Assembly (NCBI GenBank): GCA_002711555.1
Contig: PARQ01000009.1
Coordinates: 1-34,003, forward strand
DNA: 34,003 bases
Reading direction: 5' to 3'
Origin: Rhodospirillaceae bacterium
Lineage (GTDB): Bacteria; Pseudomonadota; Alphaproteobacteria; UBA8366
A program made the translations under genes and the position numbers. Each line of letters begins with the position of its first letter. Within the stretch, counting starts at the first letter, position 1. The notes under the pieces were generated by a model. The model was not told the origin of the DNA. It saw only the letters and a program-made list of their open reading frames with translations, and made no database searches. Below are positions 1 to 8,965 of the stretch, one piece after another.

Positions 1-90
1 GCGCCACTAGATCCGAAGATCTCGTTCGACTTGCATGTGTTAAGCATGCCGCCAGCGTTCGTTCTGAGCCAGGATCAAACTCTTAAGTTG
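1..90 (-). rRNA. rrs: 16S ribosomal RNA, 5' end only (runs off the left edge)
   Basis: Read on the minus strand, positions about 90 to 1 give the universal bacterial 16S start, including AGAGTTTGATCCTGGCTCAG (the 27F primer site) followed by the alphaproteobacterial AACGAACGCTGGCGGCATGC and ACATGCAAGTCGAACG. The mature 5' end is placed near position 90 by analogy with other 16S genes, so it may be off by a few bases. The rest of the gene and any 23S/5S genes lie outside the window to the left. The sequence identifies the class Alphaproteobacteria but is too short for a finer placement. Confidence 0.97.
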
Positions 91-127
91 ACTTGGGTTG
101 TAAATGGCAAAAACCATCTACATCCCC

Positions 128-183
128 GCCATATCTCAAGCTGTCTTATCCTTTAAAAAAAAGGCAGGACACACAGATATGGC
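128..183 (-). other. Pre-16S leader inverted repeat
   Basis: GCCATATCT at 128-136 is the exact reverse complement of AGATATGGC at 175-183, a 9-bp perfect stem about 40 bases upstream of the mature 16S 5' end. The enclosed 38 bases can pair further (CCTTT near 150 with AAAGG near 162). Its place in the rRNA leader suggests a pre-rRNA processing or leader hairpin; that role is inferred. Confidence 0.5.
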
Positions 184-265
184 AATGACGTAAATCTCAC
201 GTTACCGCCGCCCGCGTATCCCTTCCATCTTTACATTTCCAAAAACATAGCAGCTGCCTATTAAA

Positions 266-277
266 TTAACAAACAGC
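266..277 (-). promoter_or_regulatory. boxA-like antitermination element of the rRNA leader
   Basis: On the minus strand 277-266 reads GCTGTTTGTTAA, resembling the rRNA antiterminator boxA (E. coli TGCTCTTTAACAA). It lies between the candidate promoter at 322-350 and the 16S gene, where a boxA is expected. The match is imperfect, so this is a suggestion only. Confidence 0.3.
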
Positions 278-321
278 TACCCCCACGATTAATGAAACCA
301 TTTTTCGTGTGGTGGACGCGC

Positions 322-350
322 TTAGTACGCTTCCTAAACGGTTCTGTCAA
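322..350 (-). promoter_or_regulatory. Candidate rRNA promoter, proximal
   Basis: Minus-strand TTGACA (350-345), a 17-base spacer and TACTAA (327-322) form a sigma-70-type promoter with a perfect -35 box and 4/6 match in the -10. It points at the 16S gene about 230 bases downstream, a usual rRNA leader length. Confidence 0.6.
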
Positions 351-429
351 TCGCTTTATTGCCTCAAACATTAGTTTGGACTAATTTTAATAAATAATAA
401 ATAGCTAGTGTAAAAAAACTATCCTACCC

Positions 430-458
430 TTAACACTCTTACCACAAAGAACTGTCAA
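430..458 (-). promoter_or_regulatory. Candidate rRNA promoter, distal
   Basis: A second minus-strand TTGACA (458-453) is followed after 17 bases by TGTTAA (435-430). The -35 box is perfect and the -10 weak. Tandem promoters are common for rRNA operons. A short inverted repeat, ATTAG (370-374) and CTAAT (381-385), lies between the two promoters. The rest of 351-572 is AT-rich and must also hold the divergent promoter of the M23 gene, which I could not pin down. Confidence 0.35.
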
Positions 459-572
459 TCTTTTACGCCAAACAATCCTTTTTTAGTGTAATGGATGTGA
501 GTAACGCACCGTCATGAGTTATCGCAGTCATTTTTTCTTTTTGAAAATAAAAAACTCCGGGAAGCTCGCGCG

Positions 573-1949
573 TTGTTGACTCAGCCCAATACCAAAAGTT
601 CACGCAAGATCGGACATCGATGGCTATTAATGCATATCTTAATCTATGCCATTACAGTTCTTTCTAGTAACGCGCAACCAAAAGACTTACAAAAAACACA
701 AGGTGAACCTGGCGTGGGGTGGCACAATAGCCCATTTCTACGAGAAACACCCTCAACTATAAAAAGCTGGAGCGAGATTAAAAAGGAAAATACCGAATTT
801 ACAATCCTGCCGCCGCCAACCGATGCGATATACGATATTAAAAAAGGGGACACACTTCGAGGTATGATGTCTAGCTACGGTATCTCTAAAGAAGAGATTA
901 ACAAAGCGATTCGCGCACTGTCTAAAACTTTTAAGCCTAAACACTTGAAACCCGGCCATCGACTATTTCTTCAAATTTTGCCATCGCCGCTACCATCCGA
1001 GCCCACATCTCTGATTTCATTGGATTTCGCTGCGAATGCCAAAACTGATATTGCACTAATTCGTGATGGAGAAGGTGAATTTGTGGCGCAACGTTACGCA
1101 CGTGTTCTCGGCCGCCGTATTGCCTTTGGTGCTGGCACAATTACCTCTAGCCTCTATCGGGCCGGGCACAGCGAAGGGATACCCCCAGCAGCACTACTTA
1201 ACCTGATCAACATCCTAAGCTTCGACGTAGATTTTCAACGAGATATTCGAGTCAATGACCGGTTCGCATTGTTATACGAACGCCTTACCGACGAAACTGG
1301 CTCAACAGCTGATGTAGGACCGGTGATTTATACCCGGCTTAAACTCAAGCGCAAAGATATTGAGCTCTATAGGTTTAAAACAAACGCGAGCAAAGTTGAC
1401 TACTTTGACACAAATGGTCGTAGCGTCAAAAAGCTCTTGTTATCGACACCAACTGATGGAGCAAGAATATCATCAGGCTTCGGACGAAGGCGCCACCCAA
1501 TTCTGGGATACACTAAGCTCCACAAAGGTATTGATTTTGCCGCCCCGGCAGGCACGCCAGTATTTGCCGCCGGCGACGGGGTAATTGAAGTAGCTAAACG
1601 CTTTGGTTCTTTTGGTAATTATATTCGAATTCGTCACCGCAATAGCTACAAAACAGTATATGCACACTTAAAAGCATTCGCTAAAGGAATTCGCTCCGGA
1701 GTTCGTGTGCGTCAGCGCCGCGTTATAGGCTATATCGGTAGCACTGGCCGTTCTACAGGGCCACACCTACATTACGAGGTAATACACAATAAACGCCACG
1801 TTAATCCACGTGGAGTTCGCATCCCTACCGGCGTCACCTTAAACGGCCCGGAGCTCAAGCGTTTTAATTCCGAACGCCGGCGCATAGATAAACTAATAGC
1901 TGCTCAACGCAGGAGCCGAGACGGCTATTCTGTCCAGGATGAGGACTAG
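573..1949 (+). CDS. M23 family murein DD-endopeptidase (MepM-like)
   Basis: Likely periplasmic zinc endopeptidase that cuts peptide cross-links in peptidoglycan for cell-wall growth or division. A hydrophobic signal segment lies near residues 18-34. A LysM/OapA-like stretch (DTLRGMMSSYGISKEEINKA) covers about 85-135. The C-terminal M23 domain covers about 290-420 with all expected ligands: H317 and D321 (HKGID), H365 (YAHL), H398 and H400 (GPHLHYE). Length (458 aa) fits the MepM type. The start is TTG 573 with a weak GGGAAG upstream; ATG 630 (residue 20) is a credible alternative that would leave a signal peptide with a very short n-region. There is an in-frame stop at 498-500 and no other start between. 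It diverges from the rRNA operon, and its TAG stop shares the CTAG palindrome with the stop of the convergent M14 gene. Confidence 0.9.
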   Translation: MLTQPNTKSSRKIGHRWLLMHILIYAITVLSSNAQPKDLQKTQGEPGVGWHNSPFLRETPSTIKSWSEIKKENTEFTILPPPTDAIYDIKKGDTLRGMMSSYGISKEEINKAIRALSKTFKPKHLKPGHRLFLQILPSPLPSEPTSLISLDFAANAKTDIALIRDGEGEFVAQRYARVLGRRIAFGAGTITSSLYRAGHSEGIPPAALLNLINILSFDVDFQRDIRVNDRFALLYERLTDETGSTADVGPVIYTRLKLKRKDIELYRFKTNASKVDYFDTNGRSVKKLLLSTPTDGARISSGFGRRRHPILGYTKLHKGIDFAAPAGTPVFAAGDGVIEVAKRFGSFGNYIRIRHRNSYKTVYAHLKAFAKGIRSGVRVRQRRVIGYIGSTGRSTGPHLHYEVIHNKRHVNPRGVRIPTGVTLNGPELKRFNSERRRIDKLIAAQRRSRDGYSVQDED

Positions 1950-3070
1950 CGAAGCGAGGGTATAATTGAGCTTATGGCCTTGAGACAGTCCCCACCCAAA
2001 TTTCGACACCGCTCAGGAGACCAACCATGAATGTTATCTTTCCGATTATTGTGGTCGGCAAAAGGCATCTCCAATGTCATGGACAAACATTTAAAACTTT
2101 CCGCAACATTAGATGCACAAATAGAAAGATTTGCCTGAAATGAGGTAGGGTACCCATGGTCAGTCTGGAAGTCCGGACTGAAGTGCAATAATGCATTATT
2201 AAAATCAATTAAAAGCTGCTTCATTCGCCTATCCGCTGATGGAACATGGTCAGCGCCAGAAATAAAATTATAAGGAATTGTCTCATCGCCATGCACATCC
2301 AGGCAAAAGTCTACACCAGTCTCTACCATTCGGTTGCGTACTGCGAATACTTCCGGGCTTCTTGACTTAGATGGTTTCGCCCACTCACGGTTGAGATTAG
2401 CTCCAGCCGCATTTGTTCGTAAATTTCCGCGCGCTGAGCCATCTGGATTCATGTTTGGAACGATGTAAAAAACAGCGGACTCACGAACTTTTAAAACGTC
2501 TGTATCGGCCGAGTCGAGCAATCGTCCCAGAAAACCCTCCATCCAGAAGCAGCCCATAGTCTCACCTGGGTGCTGCCGAGCTATAATCCAGCAAACTTTT
2601 TTAGACGCTCCTGATGATCCTATAACCAGAAGATCGAGGTCTCGACCCTCCACTGTATGACCTATTACCTCCAAGCTAGCTAGAGGGTTTCGTTGACAGC
2701 GAGCAACGAAACGTCGCTGCTGATCCAGTGAATAAGGCGCGAAGAAAGCAATATAAAATGAATCGGACGAAGGTTTATAATTAATCGTAAGCTCTTGACC
2801 ATCGTATGAGGTATCTACCCGGCGCCAATCCCTTAGGTCTTCGGACATACAGGCTTTATAGTCACGAAATCCGTCAGCATACGAAGCTTCCCCGGCATTA
2901 ATGATTCTGATCCTGCAGAGCTTTTCTCGAGCACCGCTCACCCTGAAGTAAAACCATTGAAAGAATTCCGATGCATTATCTTTCCGTATCCGCAACTGAA
3001 TATCATCAGCCTTATTTGCTGATACAACCTCTATATTACCCCCATCAAATGCGCTCGAAACATGTATCAT
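1946..3070 (-). CDS. M14 family zinc carboxypeptidase, cytosolic carboxypeptidase (CCP/Nna1-like) type
   Basis: A predicted cytoplasmic metallocarboxypeptidase with no signal peptide. Counting from ATG 3070 (374 aa), the N-terminal beta domain typical of CCP proteins is seen (SSAFDGGNIEVV; FFQWFYFRVSGAR), followed by the M14 catalytic domain. HPGET gives zinc ligands H167 and E170, LDVHGDE gives H260, NLNREW (225-230) is the substrate-carboxylate-binding element, and TLEMPF carries the catalytic E334. Eukaryotic relatives trim glutamates from tubulin tails; the substrate of bacterial members is not established. An in-frame TTG at 3130 overlaps the clpB TGA stop, but homologues as I recall them begin close to MI-(x)-SSAFD-GGNIEV, so ATG 3070 is preferred. 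Neither start has a strong Shine-Dalgarno. The position directly after clpB suggests co-transcription. Confidence 0.85.
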   Translation of the reverse strand: MIHVSSAFDGGNIEVVSANKADDIQLRIRKDNASEFFQWFYFRVSGAREKLCRIRIINAGEASYADGFRDYKACMSEDLRDWRRVDTSYDGQELTINYKPSSDSFYIAFFAPYSLDQQRRFVARCQRNPLASLEVIGHTVEGRDLDLLVIGSSGASKKVCWIIARQHPGETMGCFWMEGFLGRLLDSADTDVLKVRESAVFYIVPNMNPDGSARGNLRTNAAGANLNREWAKPSKSRSPEVFAVRNRMVETGVDFCLDVHGDETIPYNFISGADHVPSADRRMKQLLIDFNNALLHFSPDFQTDHGYPTSFQANLSICASNVAESFKCLSMTLEMPFADHNNRKDNIHGWSPERCRNLGGDCLKAISSIIPSLR

Positions 3071-3126
3071 GACATCAACCGTACCGGGAGTGCGTATAGA
3101 ACGCAGGTACTTTGCAAGTTGAGCTT

Positions 3127-5745
3127 TCAAGCCGCATTTGCAATACCATCATTTATTATAATACCTCCCTCGCCGGCTGAAACACGGACTATTCCGCCGT
3201 CGTTGATTTGTCCTGCTAACAGAGCCGAAGCCAGTGGATTTTGAAGCTCATTCTGGATCACACGACGGAGCGGCCGAGCGCCATAAACCGGATCGAAACC
3301 CATGCGTGCCAGCCATTCACGCGCTGAGCCATCCAATTCAAGTATAATCTTGCGATCAGCTAATAACTTGCGCAAGGAAACGAGTTGGATGTCTACGATC
3401 TCCTCCATGTTGCTGCGACTTAAGCGATGAAATAACAACATCTCGTCAATGCGGTTGATAAATTCAGGCTGAAGCTTATTTCGGACCACTTGCATTACCT
3501 GCTCACGAATCGCGCCAGGTTCTTCATTCTCTGACTGTTGTGCTAAAATTTCTGACCCCATATTTGAGGTCATGACAATTAGAACATTCTTAAAGTCAAC
3601 TGTACGGCCCTGACCATCAGTAAGCCGACCATCGTCAAGCACTTGCAAAAGCAGGTTAAATAAATCCGAGTGAGCTTTTTCAATTTCATCAAAAAGCAAC
3701 ACCTGATAAGGCCGCCGTCGTATAGCTTCTGTCAGCGCACCGCCTTGGTCGTAGCCCACATAACCTGGAGGGGCGCCTATAAGGCGTGCCACCGAGTGCT
3801 TTTCCATATACTCTGACATGTCAATGCGGACCATGGCTTGATCATCGTCGAACATAAATTCAGCTAATGCCTTTACGAGCTCTGTCTTGCCAACACCCGT
3901 AGGCCCCAGAAATAAAAATGACCCTAGCGGCCTATTAGGATCCTGCATGCCTGCCCTAGCCCTACGCACTGCGTTAGAAATCGCAGTTATAGCCTCTTGT
4001 TGCCCTTTTACTCGCTCACCTAATATTGCCTCCATACCCAATAATTTCTCGCGTTCGCCCTCGAGTATCTTATCAACGGGCACACCAGTCCACCGGGAAA
4101 CAATCGCTGCTACATTTAAGTCAGAAACTCCATCATCCAGAATTATTTGGGTTTTATCTGTTTCAACGTCCGCAATTTTTCTTTGAAGTGTTTTTATGAG
4201 TTTTTCCAACTCACCCGCTCTTTGGAATAGCCTCTCATCAGCAGTCTCACGTGCTGTAACGAGAATTTGATCAAACTCGTTGCGCGCAGTTTCTAACTCT
4301 TCTTTTACTTTTTGTTCCCCATGCAATTTTTCCTTCGCATCTCTCCACTGCTTAGTCATCTCCTCTGCTTTCGCCTCTAAAACATCTAAGTCCCTTGCCA
4401 GGGATTTTAAACGATCCTTAGATTCAGGATCAGATTCTTTTTTCAATGCCTCGCGCTCAATTTTAAGCCGGATAATGCTTCGATCGAGCTCATCTATTTC
4501 TTCTGGCTTTGAGTCAACTTCCATTCGCAATCGGCTTGCCGCTTCATCAACTAAGTCAACCGCTTTGTCAGGAAGGAAACGGTCTGAAATATACCGGTTC
4601 GAAAGGGTAGCCGCCGCAATAATGGCTGCATCGGTAATGCGAACTCCGTGGTGCACTTCATATTTTTCCTTCAGCCCTCTAAGGATAGAAATTGTGTCTT
4701 CAACCGTCGGTTCGGCGATAAATATCGGTTGAAATCTTCGTGCTAGGGCGGCATCTTTTTCTATATACTGGCGATACTCGTCAACCGTGGTAGCGCCAAC
4801 ACAATGCAACTCACCTCGCGCAAGGGCTGGCTTCAGCATGTTTGACGCATCCATCGAGCCTTCCACAGCACCCGCTCCAACGAGCGTGTGTAATTCATCA
4901 ATAAAAAGAATAATTTCACCAGACGCCTGTTCCACATAATGCAAAACCGATTTCAACCGCTCCTCAAATTCACCACGGAACTTCGAACCCGCAATCAGAG
5001 CTCCTAAGTCTAATGTTAATAAACGTTTAGAAACTAACCCCTCTGGCACATCACCCTTAACTATGCGCTGTGCGAGCCCCTCGACAATAGCCGTTTTACC
5101 AACCCCAGGCTCACCGATCAAAACCGGATTGTTCTTGGTTCTCCGTGACAACACCTGCATAGTTCGGCGAATTTCTTCATCACGGCCTATAACCGGATCA
5201 ATCTTGCCGTCTACAGCTGCTTTATTGAGGTCGTGCGTATATTTCTTGATGGCATCGTAGCCCCCCTCAGAGGACGGACTGTCAGCGGTCCGGCCTTTGC
5301 GCAAGGCCTTAATTGCTTCTTGAAGTCCGTGCAAAGTGATACCGGCGCGTTTGAACATCTCAGCTGCAGAGGTACTCTCGCTAAGGACAACTGCTACTAG
5401 AATCTGTTCGACGGTGACAAACTGATCGCCTGCTTCACTAGCGACTTTTTCGGCCTGCTGAAATAACCGCACAGTATCGTTCGAGAGATAAATATCATTA
5501 CCACCGCAACCCTCAACAACAGGTTGCTTCGCTAACGCCAATTCGACGTCTTTCGATAGCTTTTCTGCATCACCTCCCGCAGCCGCAATCAAGTCAAAAA
5601 CTAGACCCTGTCTATCACTAACAAGTGCCTTCAATAAATGTTCCGGCAACAGTTGTTGATGACCAGCCTCTGCCGCAACAGATCGAGCTACTTGGATGAA
5701 TCCACGAAGCCGATCAGAATAATTTTCGAATTTCATCTCACTCAC
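3127..5745 (-). CDS. clpB: ATP-dependent disaggregase ClpB (Hsp100)
   Basis: Hexameric cytoplasmic AAA+ chaperone that, with DnaK, pulls proteins out of heat-induced aggregates. The order is standard: N-terminal Clp-N repeats (about 1-150), first AAA+ module with Walker A GEPGVGKT (211-218) and Walker B ILFIDE (279-284), coiled-coil middle domain (about 410-525, charged and Leu-rich), second module with GPTGVGKT (614-621) and LLFDE (683-687), then the small C-terminal domain. Length 872 aa is normal. GTG 5745 is chosen because GGAGAG at 5759-5754 is well spaced from it; ATG 5736 gives [13 protein letters not shown], which aligns better with known ClpB N-termini, so the true start may be three codons later. 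A candidate heat-shock promoter and two hairpins lie upstream. The M14 peptidase gene follows directly. Confidence 0.98.
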   Translation of the reverse strand: MSEMKFENYSDRLRGFIQVARSVAAEAGHQQLLPEHLLKALVSDRQGLVFDLIAAAGGDAEKLSKDVELALAKQPVVEGCGGNDIYLSNDTVRLFQQAEKVASEAGDQFVTVEQILVAVVLSESTSAAEMFKRAGITLHGLQEAIKALRKGRTADSPSSEGGYDAIKKYTHDLNKAAVDGKIDPVIGRDEEIRRTMQVLSRRTKNNPVLIGEPGVGKTAIVEGLAQRIVKGDVPEGLVSKRLLTLDLGALIAGSKFRGEFEERLKSVLHYVEQASGEIILFIDELHTLVGAGAVEGSMDASNMLKPALARGELHCVGATTVDEYRQYIEKDAALARRFQPIFIAEPTVEDTISILRGLKEKYEVHHGVRITDAAIIAAATLSNRYISDRFLPDKAVDLVDEAASRLRMEVDSKPEEIDELDRSIIRLKIEREALKKESDPESKDRLKSLARDLDVLEAKAEEMTKQWRDAKEKLHGEQKVKEELETARNEFDQILVTARETADERLFQRAGELEKLIKTLQRKIADVETDKTQIILDDGVSDLNVAAIVSRWTGVPVDKILEGEREKLLGMEAILGERVKGQQEAITAISNAVRRARAGMQDPNRPLGSFLFLGPTGVGKTELVKALAEFMFDDDQAMVRIDMSEYMEKHSVARLIGAPPGYVGYDQGGALTEAIRRRPYQVLLFDEIEKAHSDLFNLLLQVLDDGRLTDGQGRTVDFKNVLIVMTSNMGSEILAQQSENEEPGAIREQVMQVVRNKLQPEFINRIDEMLLFHRLSRSNMEEIVDIQLVSLRKLLADRKIILELDGSAREWLARMGFDPVYGARPLRRVIQNELQNPLASALLAGQINDGGIVRVSAGEGGIIINDGIANAA

Positions 5746-5762
5746 TTTGGCTCTCTCCGTAT

Positions 5763-5814
5763 GTCCATATGGACGCAGAAATGTAAGGTTTGAGGGGCGT
5801 TGAAAACTTCAACG
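5763..5814 (-). other. Two inverted repeats in the clpB 5' untranslated region
   Basis: GTCCATATGGAC (5763-5774) is a perfect 12-bp palindrome ending a few bases before the clpB Shine-Dalgarno (5759-5754). CGTTGAA (5798-5804) and TTCAACG (5808-5814) form a perfect 7-bp stem with a 3-base loop just downstream of the expected transcription start. In the mRNA both could fold. A regulatory role, such as temperature-sensitive translation, is speculation. Confidence 0.4.
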
Positions 5815-5829
5815 ACACTGACTTTTGAT

Positions 5830-5858
5830 ATATGGGTAGGGAGGCGTGCTGCTACAAG
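5830..5858 (-). promoter_or_regulatory. Candidate RpoH-type heat-shock promoter of clpB
   Basis: Minus-strand CTTGTA (5858-5853), a 17-base spacer and CCATAT (5835-5830) resemble the alphaproteobacterial RpoH consensus (CTTGAA, about 17 bases, then a C-rich TAT-containing -10). It would give a 5' untranslated region of about 75-80 bases. clpB is a classic RpoH target, which raises the likelihood. Confidence 0.55.
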
Positions 5859-5905
5859 ACAAAACGGCAGCGGTTTCCCGTCCACCCAAATGATCCAAGC
5901 ATTAT

Positions 5906-5925
5906 CAAAATGTGTTCAATAACAC
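5906..5925 (-). terminator. Weak terminator-like hairpin after the DUF4167 gene
   Basis: About 10 bases past the DUF4167 stop, the minus strand reads GTGTT (5925-5921), ATTG loop, AACAC (5916-5912), then ATTTTG. The stem has only 5 bp and the T-run is short, so termination would be weak. It would partly separate this gene from clpB. Confidence 0.3.
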
Positions 5926-5934
5926 TTAATAGAC

Positions 5935-6468
5935 TTAATCGGCAGCGGCACTTTGCGGGTTTTCCGCCGAAGCCAAGTTCTCCTCAGAGCCTTTTAATGA
6001 ACCGTCAGATTTTTTTGATTTTATTGCTTTTTTAAGAGGCTTTATGGACCTTCTTTCTGCCTCGGCTCCATCTTTTGGCTCAGTTGCACCGCCTGGCGCC
6101 GCCGAACTATCAAAATCGGCTGGAGCATCTGACTTTGCTGAAGCATCTGATTTAGATGCACCATCATCGCGACCATTAGGCCTTTGATGACGACCTGTCT
6201 GCTGATTATTTCGCTGCTCACGTTGCTCAGCTTCGACTGCGAGAACCCGATGATAGTGCTCAGCGTGCTGCGAATAATTTTCCGCTGAAACGCGATCGCC
6301 AGAAGAAGACGCATCTCTGGCAAGAGTTAAATATTTCTCGTGAATTTGCTGCGCACTCCCGCGGACACGGACGCTAGGCCCGTTACTGTCTAGTGACTGT
6401 TGGCGACCGCCTCCACGCCGGTTACCGCCGCGATTACGTGAGCGTTTCGAGCCTTGACCCTGTCTCAT
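5935..6468 (-). CDS. DUF4167 domain protein
   Basis: 177-residue protein of unknown function, seen mainly in alphaproteobacteria. The N-terminus is very basic and Gly/Arg-rich (KRSRNRGGNRRGGGRQQ, residues 8-24), suggesting nucleic-acid binding. The conserved core follows at about 30-85 (VRVRGSAQQIHEKYLTLARD; SAENYSQHAEHYHRVL). The C-terminal half is low-complexity, rich in Ser, Asp, Ala and Lys, and probably disordered. ATG 6468 has no clear Shine-Dalgarno. It sits between prmC and clpB, the usual place for this family as I recall it. The function is not known; RNA or ribosome association is only inferred from composition and neighbours. Confidence 0.88.
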   Translation of the reverse strand: MRQGQGSKRSRNRGGNRRGGGRQQSLDSNGPSVRVRGSAQQIHEKYLTLARDASSSGDRVSAENYSQHAEHYHRVLAVEAEQREQRNNQQTGRHQRPNGRDDGASKSDASAKSDAPADFDSSAAPGGATEPKDGAEAERRSIKPLKKAIKSKKSDGSLKGSEENLASAENPQSAAAD

Positions 6469-6680
6469 TTTACATTTCGCTGTGGTTTGCGTTGGTGTCC
6501 TACCTGCCGCACCTTCTCTCTGCCAACATCAATGCTTCAAGGCGTCCACTTATCAAAGTAGCCTACCTCATTTGTTAGACCGGTTGAAGATTCGTCCCAT
6601 CGAACAGTTTAAAACCATCGATCACTTTAGCAGGACAAGTTGAAATTAGACGGTTCAGCGCCGTGTTCCAACCTTTTTTT

Positions 6681-7547
6681 TTACTTGACACTCCTGTCAA
6701 CATAGTGATGGGCCACTAAACAGCGGTTTCTCCCAGCCAAATCGTTCTTAATACACTTAACAACCAGGCCAGATTTCTCAAGAATAGATGCCACTTGCTC
6801 ACTTTGACCCGATCCTATTTCTAGTAAAATAATACCGGTAGGTGTTGTTAGCCTGACCAAGTCTTCAGCTATGGCCCTATATGCATCAAGCCCATCAAGC
6901 CCACCATCAAGTGCCAGCAGAGGCTCAAAATTTGTAACTTCGGCGTCTAACTCAGAAATTTGGTTGCTGGGGATGTAAGGAGGATTTGCAACAACGAGAT
7001 CAAAAGGTTGGGAAATTGAGGAGCCCCAATCGGATTTTAGGAATTGTGCTCGCCCATCAGGAACAATTCGAGCGGCATTACGCCTTGCAATCTCAAGTGC
7101 TGCACCGCTTACGTCAACACCGACACCAATCGCACGAGGCCTATTCCTCAACAAAGAGAGAAGTAGGCAACCACTGCCGGTGCCAAGATCAAGCACTGAA
7201 AAAGAATCTGATCGATTAGGCCAATGTAAGAGCCCTGTTTCTATAAGCACCTCACTATCGGGTCGCGGATCGAGTACACTGTCACTCACCTCAAACTCGA
7301 GGCTCCAGAATTCCCTGCGACCAACTAAGTGGGATAAAGGTTCTCGGCTAACCCGACGATCAACCAAATCAAAGAAAGATTCTGGTGCGCCGACTTCCTC
7401 ATATTGGGGCCCAAACAATTGAGCTGGGTCCCTATTTAACCAATAACCCATCAACAAGCGCGCCTCCTTGCGCGCTCCCACAATACCCGCATCCACGAGG
7501 CGCCGTGCCGCCTCGTCTAGACAACCACCTATGTGTATGGGCTTCAT
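6681..7547 (-). CDS. prmC: Peptide chain release factor N5-glutamine methyltransferase PrmC
   Basis: SAM-dependent methyltransferase that modifies the glutamine of the GGQ motif in release factors RF1 and RF2, raising termination efficiency. The helical N-terminal RF-binding domain spans about 1-80. The SAM motif VLDLGTGSG lies at 118-126 and the signature NPPYIP at 188-193, which binds the target glutamine amide. The PRPDSE element (94-99) is also typical. Length 288 aa is normal. The start ATG (7547-7545) shares a base with the prfA TAA stop (TAATG), indicating translational coupling to its own substrate gene. Its stop codon lies beside a 6-bp hairpin. Confidence 0.97.
   Translation of the reverse strand: MKPIHIGGCLDEAARRLVDAGIVGARKEARLLMGYWLNRDPAQLFGPQYEEVGAPESFFDLVDRRVSREPLSHLVGRREFWSLEFEVSDSVLDPRPDSEVLIETGLLHWPNRSDSFSVLDLGTGSGCLLLSLLRNRPRAIGVGVDVSGAALEIARRNAARIVPDGRAQFLKSDWGSSISQPFDLVVANPPYIPSNQISELDAEVTNFEPLLALDGGLDGLDAYRAIAEDLVRLTTPTGIILLEIGSGQSEQVASILEKSGLVVKCIKNDLAGRNRCLVAHHYVDRSVK
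6685..6700 (-). other. Hairpin at the prmC 3' end
   Basis: TTGACA (6685-6690) and TGTCAA (6695-6700) form a perfect 6-bp inverted repeat with a 4-base loop inside the last codons of prmC. On the minus strand it is followed by an A-run rather than a T-run, so it is not a standard terminator in the gene's direction. It may protect the mRNA 3' end, or be chance. Between prmC and the DUF4167 start (6469-6680) nothing else stands out. Confidence 0.35.
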
Positions 7548-8620
7548 TATGAGGCTTCAGCAAGTCGCGCCGCCTGGTCCTCGGCAATTAGTGCGTCGAT
7601 AAGTTCATCTAAACCCTCCCCTTCAACAATACGTTCAAGTTTGTGAACTGTAAGCCCTATTCTATGGTCTGTTACTCGGCCCTGGGGATAGTTGTAGGTT
7701 CTTATGCGCTCTGATCGGTCACCAGATCCAATTTGTGTTTTGCGATCAGAAGCCCTTTCATCAGCCTGTCGTTGCCGTTCCGCCTCGTAAATACGAGACC
7801 TAAGAACACGCATTGCTTTGGCTTTATTCTTGTGTTGCGACTTCTCATCTTGACATTGAACAACAACGCCCGTGGGCAAATGAGTTATGCGAACTGCGCT
7901 ATCAGTGGTGTTAACACTTTGCCCGCCCGGGCCCTGCGCACGATAGGTATCTATGCGCAAGTCTTTCTCCTCAATATCAACATCCAGATCTTCTGCCTCA
8001 GGAAGAACTGCAACAGTAGCGGCTGAAGTGTGAACACGCCCCCCACTCTCAGTAGTTGGCACTCGCTGAACGCGATGCACACCCGATTCGAATTTCATTC
8101 GTGCGAAAGCTCCTATCCCAGTCAATGTAGCCATCGCCTCCTTGAGGCCCCCGAGCCCTGTCTCATTAACAGCCATTACCTCGAAGCCCCAACCGTTCTG
8201 CCGAGCGTATTGTTCGTACATTCGAAATAAAACAGCCGCGAAAAGTGAAGCCTCTTCTCCACCTGTACCAGCGCGGACCTCCAATATCGCATTTTTTGAA
8301 TCCGCTGCATCTTTCGGCAGCAAAAGTTTTTGAATTAATGCGGTAAGTTCTGGCAATTTCTCTTGTATTTCTCGAACTTCGTCTTCAGCCATACTGCGCA
8401 TTTCGTCGTCGATTTCCGGATCAGCTAACAATTCGTTTGCGCCTTCAAGCTCATCCATTAAAGAATTAAATTCTTTCGCTTTTTCCACAATCGGTGTGAG
8501 ATCGGCATATTCTTTTGAGAGTTTTGCATATTCCTCAGGTAGAACGGCGCCCGTTGACATCTGTTCAGCCAACTTATAGTGACGATCCACAACCTGATCG
8601 AGTTTACCAGCAAGCGCCAT
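7547..8620 (-). CDS. prfA: Peptide chain release factor 1 (RF1)
   Basis: Recognises UAA and UAG stop codons and triggers peptide release on the ribosome. Length 357 aa is standard. The stop-codon-reading loop has the RF1-type PxT tripeptide (RVPTTES, P188-T190), not the SPF of RF2. The catalytic GGQ is at 232-234 within [20 protein letters not shown] 8620 is preceded by a good Shine-Dalgarno (AAGGAGA, about 10 bases upstream). It is coupled to prmC by a TAATG overlap. The 345-base gap to hisS upstream suggests its own promoter. Confidence 0.98.
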   Translation of the reverse strand: MALAGKLDQVVDRHYKLAEQMSTGAVLPEEYAKLSKEYADLTPIVEKAKEFNSLMDELEGANELLADPEIDDEMRSMAEDEVREIQEKLPELTALIQKLLLPKDAADSKNAILEVRAGTGGEEASLFAAVLFRMYEQYARQNGWGFEVMAVNETGLGGLKEAMATLTGIGAFARMKFESGVHRVQRVPTTESGGRVHTSAATVAVLPEAEDLDVDIEEKDLRIDTYRAQGPGGQSVNTTDSAVRITHLPTGVVVQCQDEKSQHKNKAKAMRVLRSRIYEAERQRQADERASDRKTQIGSGDRSERIRTYNYPQGRVTDHRIGLTVHKLERIVEGEGLDELIDALIAEDQAARLAEAS

Positions 8621-8965
8621 TGCCGCCCATCTCCTTCTTTTTCACGGTGGAAACTGAAATGAATAGTGTTTTTCCGGAACTGTTATTTTATTTAGCAGCA
8701 AAAATCACTTAATTAAACACCATGCGCTTAGCTAAAAATCACGCTTTCAGCATGGGCTTCTACAACACCTAAAACCCAAACCTGTGTACCGTCTCAAATT
8801 GACTTCACTTAACCAGATCAAATTCGCAGGAACTATTTTGCCCAGCAAAATAACCCCCCTCACAGCTCAAAATATTCGATTGGCCGTCACTACGATTCCT
8901 AGTACTATTTCTTCTTGTCACCTCGCAAGAGAGATTTGCAATAATTTTGTAATTAATAAACTTTT
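8621..8965. other. Intergenic gap between hisS and prfA with one inverted repeat
   Basis: This 345-base AT-rich stretch has no convincing gene. TATTTTGC (8834-8841) and GCAAAATA (8845-8852) form a perfect 8-bp inverted repeat with a 3-base loop. No T-run follows on either strand (C-run on plus, GTTCC on minus), so it is not a standard terminator and could be an operator or mRNA hairpin. I could not identify the prfA promoter confidently. No tRNA or known small RNA is recognisable. Confidence 0.45.

Noticed and set aside
4594..4605. tRNA T-loop-like GGTTCGAA
   Set aside because: Lies in clpB coding sequence with no cloverleaf around it. Other TTCGAA- or TTTGAAC-like strings in the window are also inside genes.
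4280..4732. 150-codon open frame opposite the clpB middle domain
   Set aside because: Antisense shadow of a long conserved coding region; composition is Ser/Arg/Ile-rich without motifs.
6671..6700. T-run plus hairpin at the prmC end as a terminator
   Set aside because: The T-run lies on the plus strand before the hairpin, the wrong arrangement for termination of either strand's known gene.
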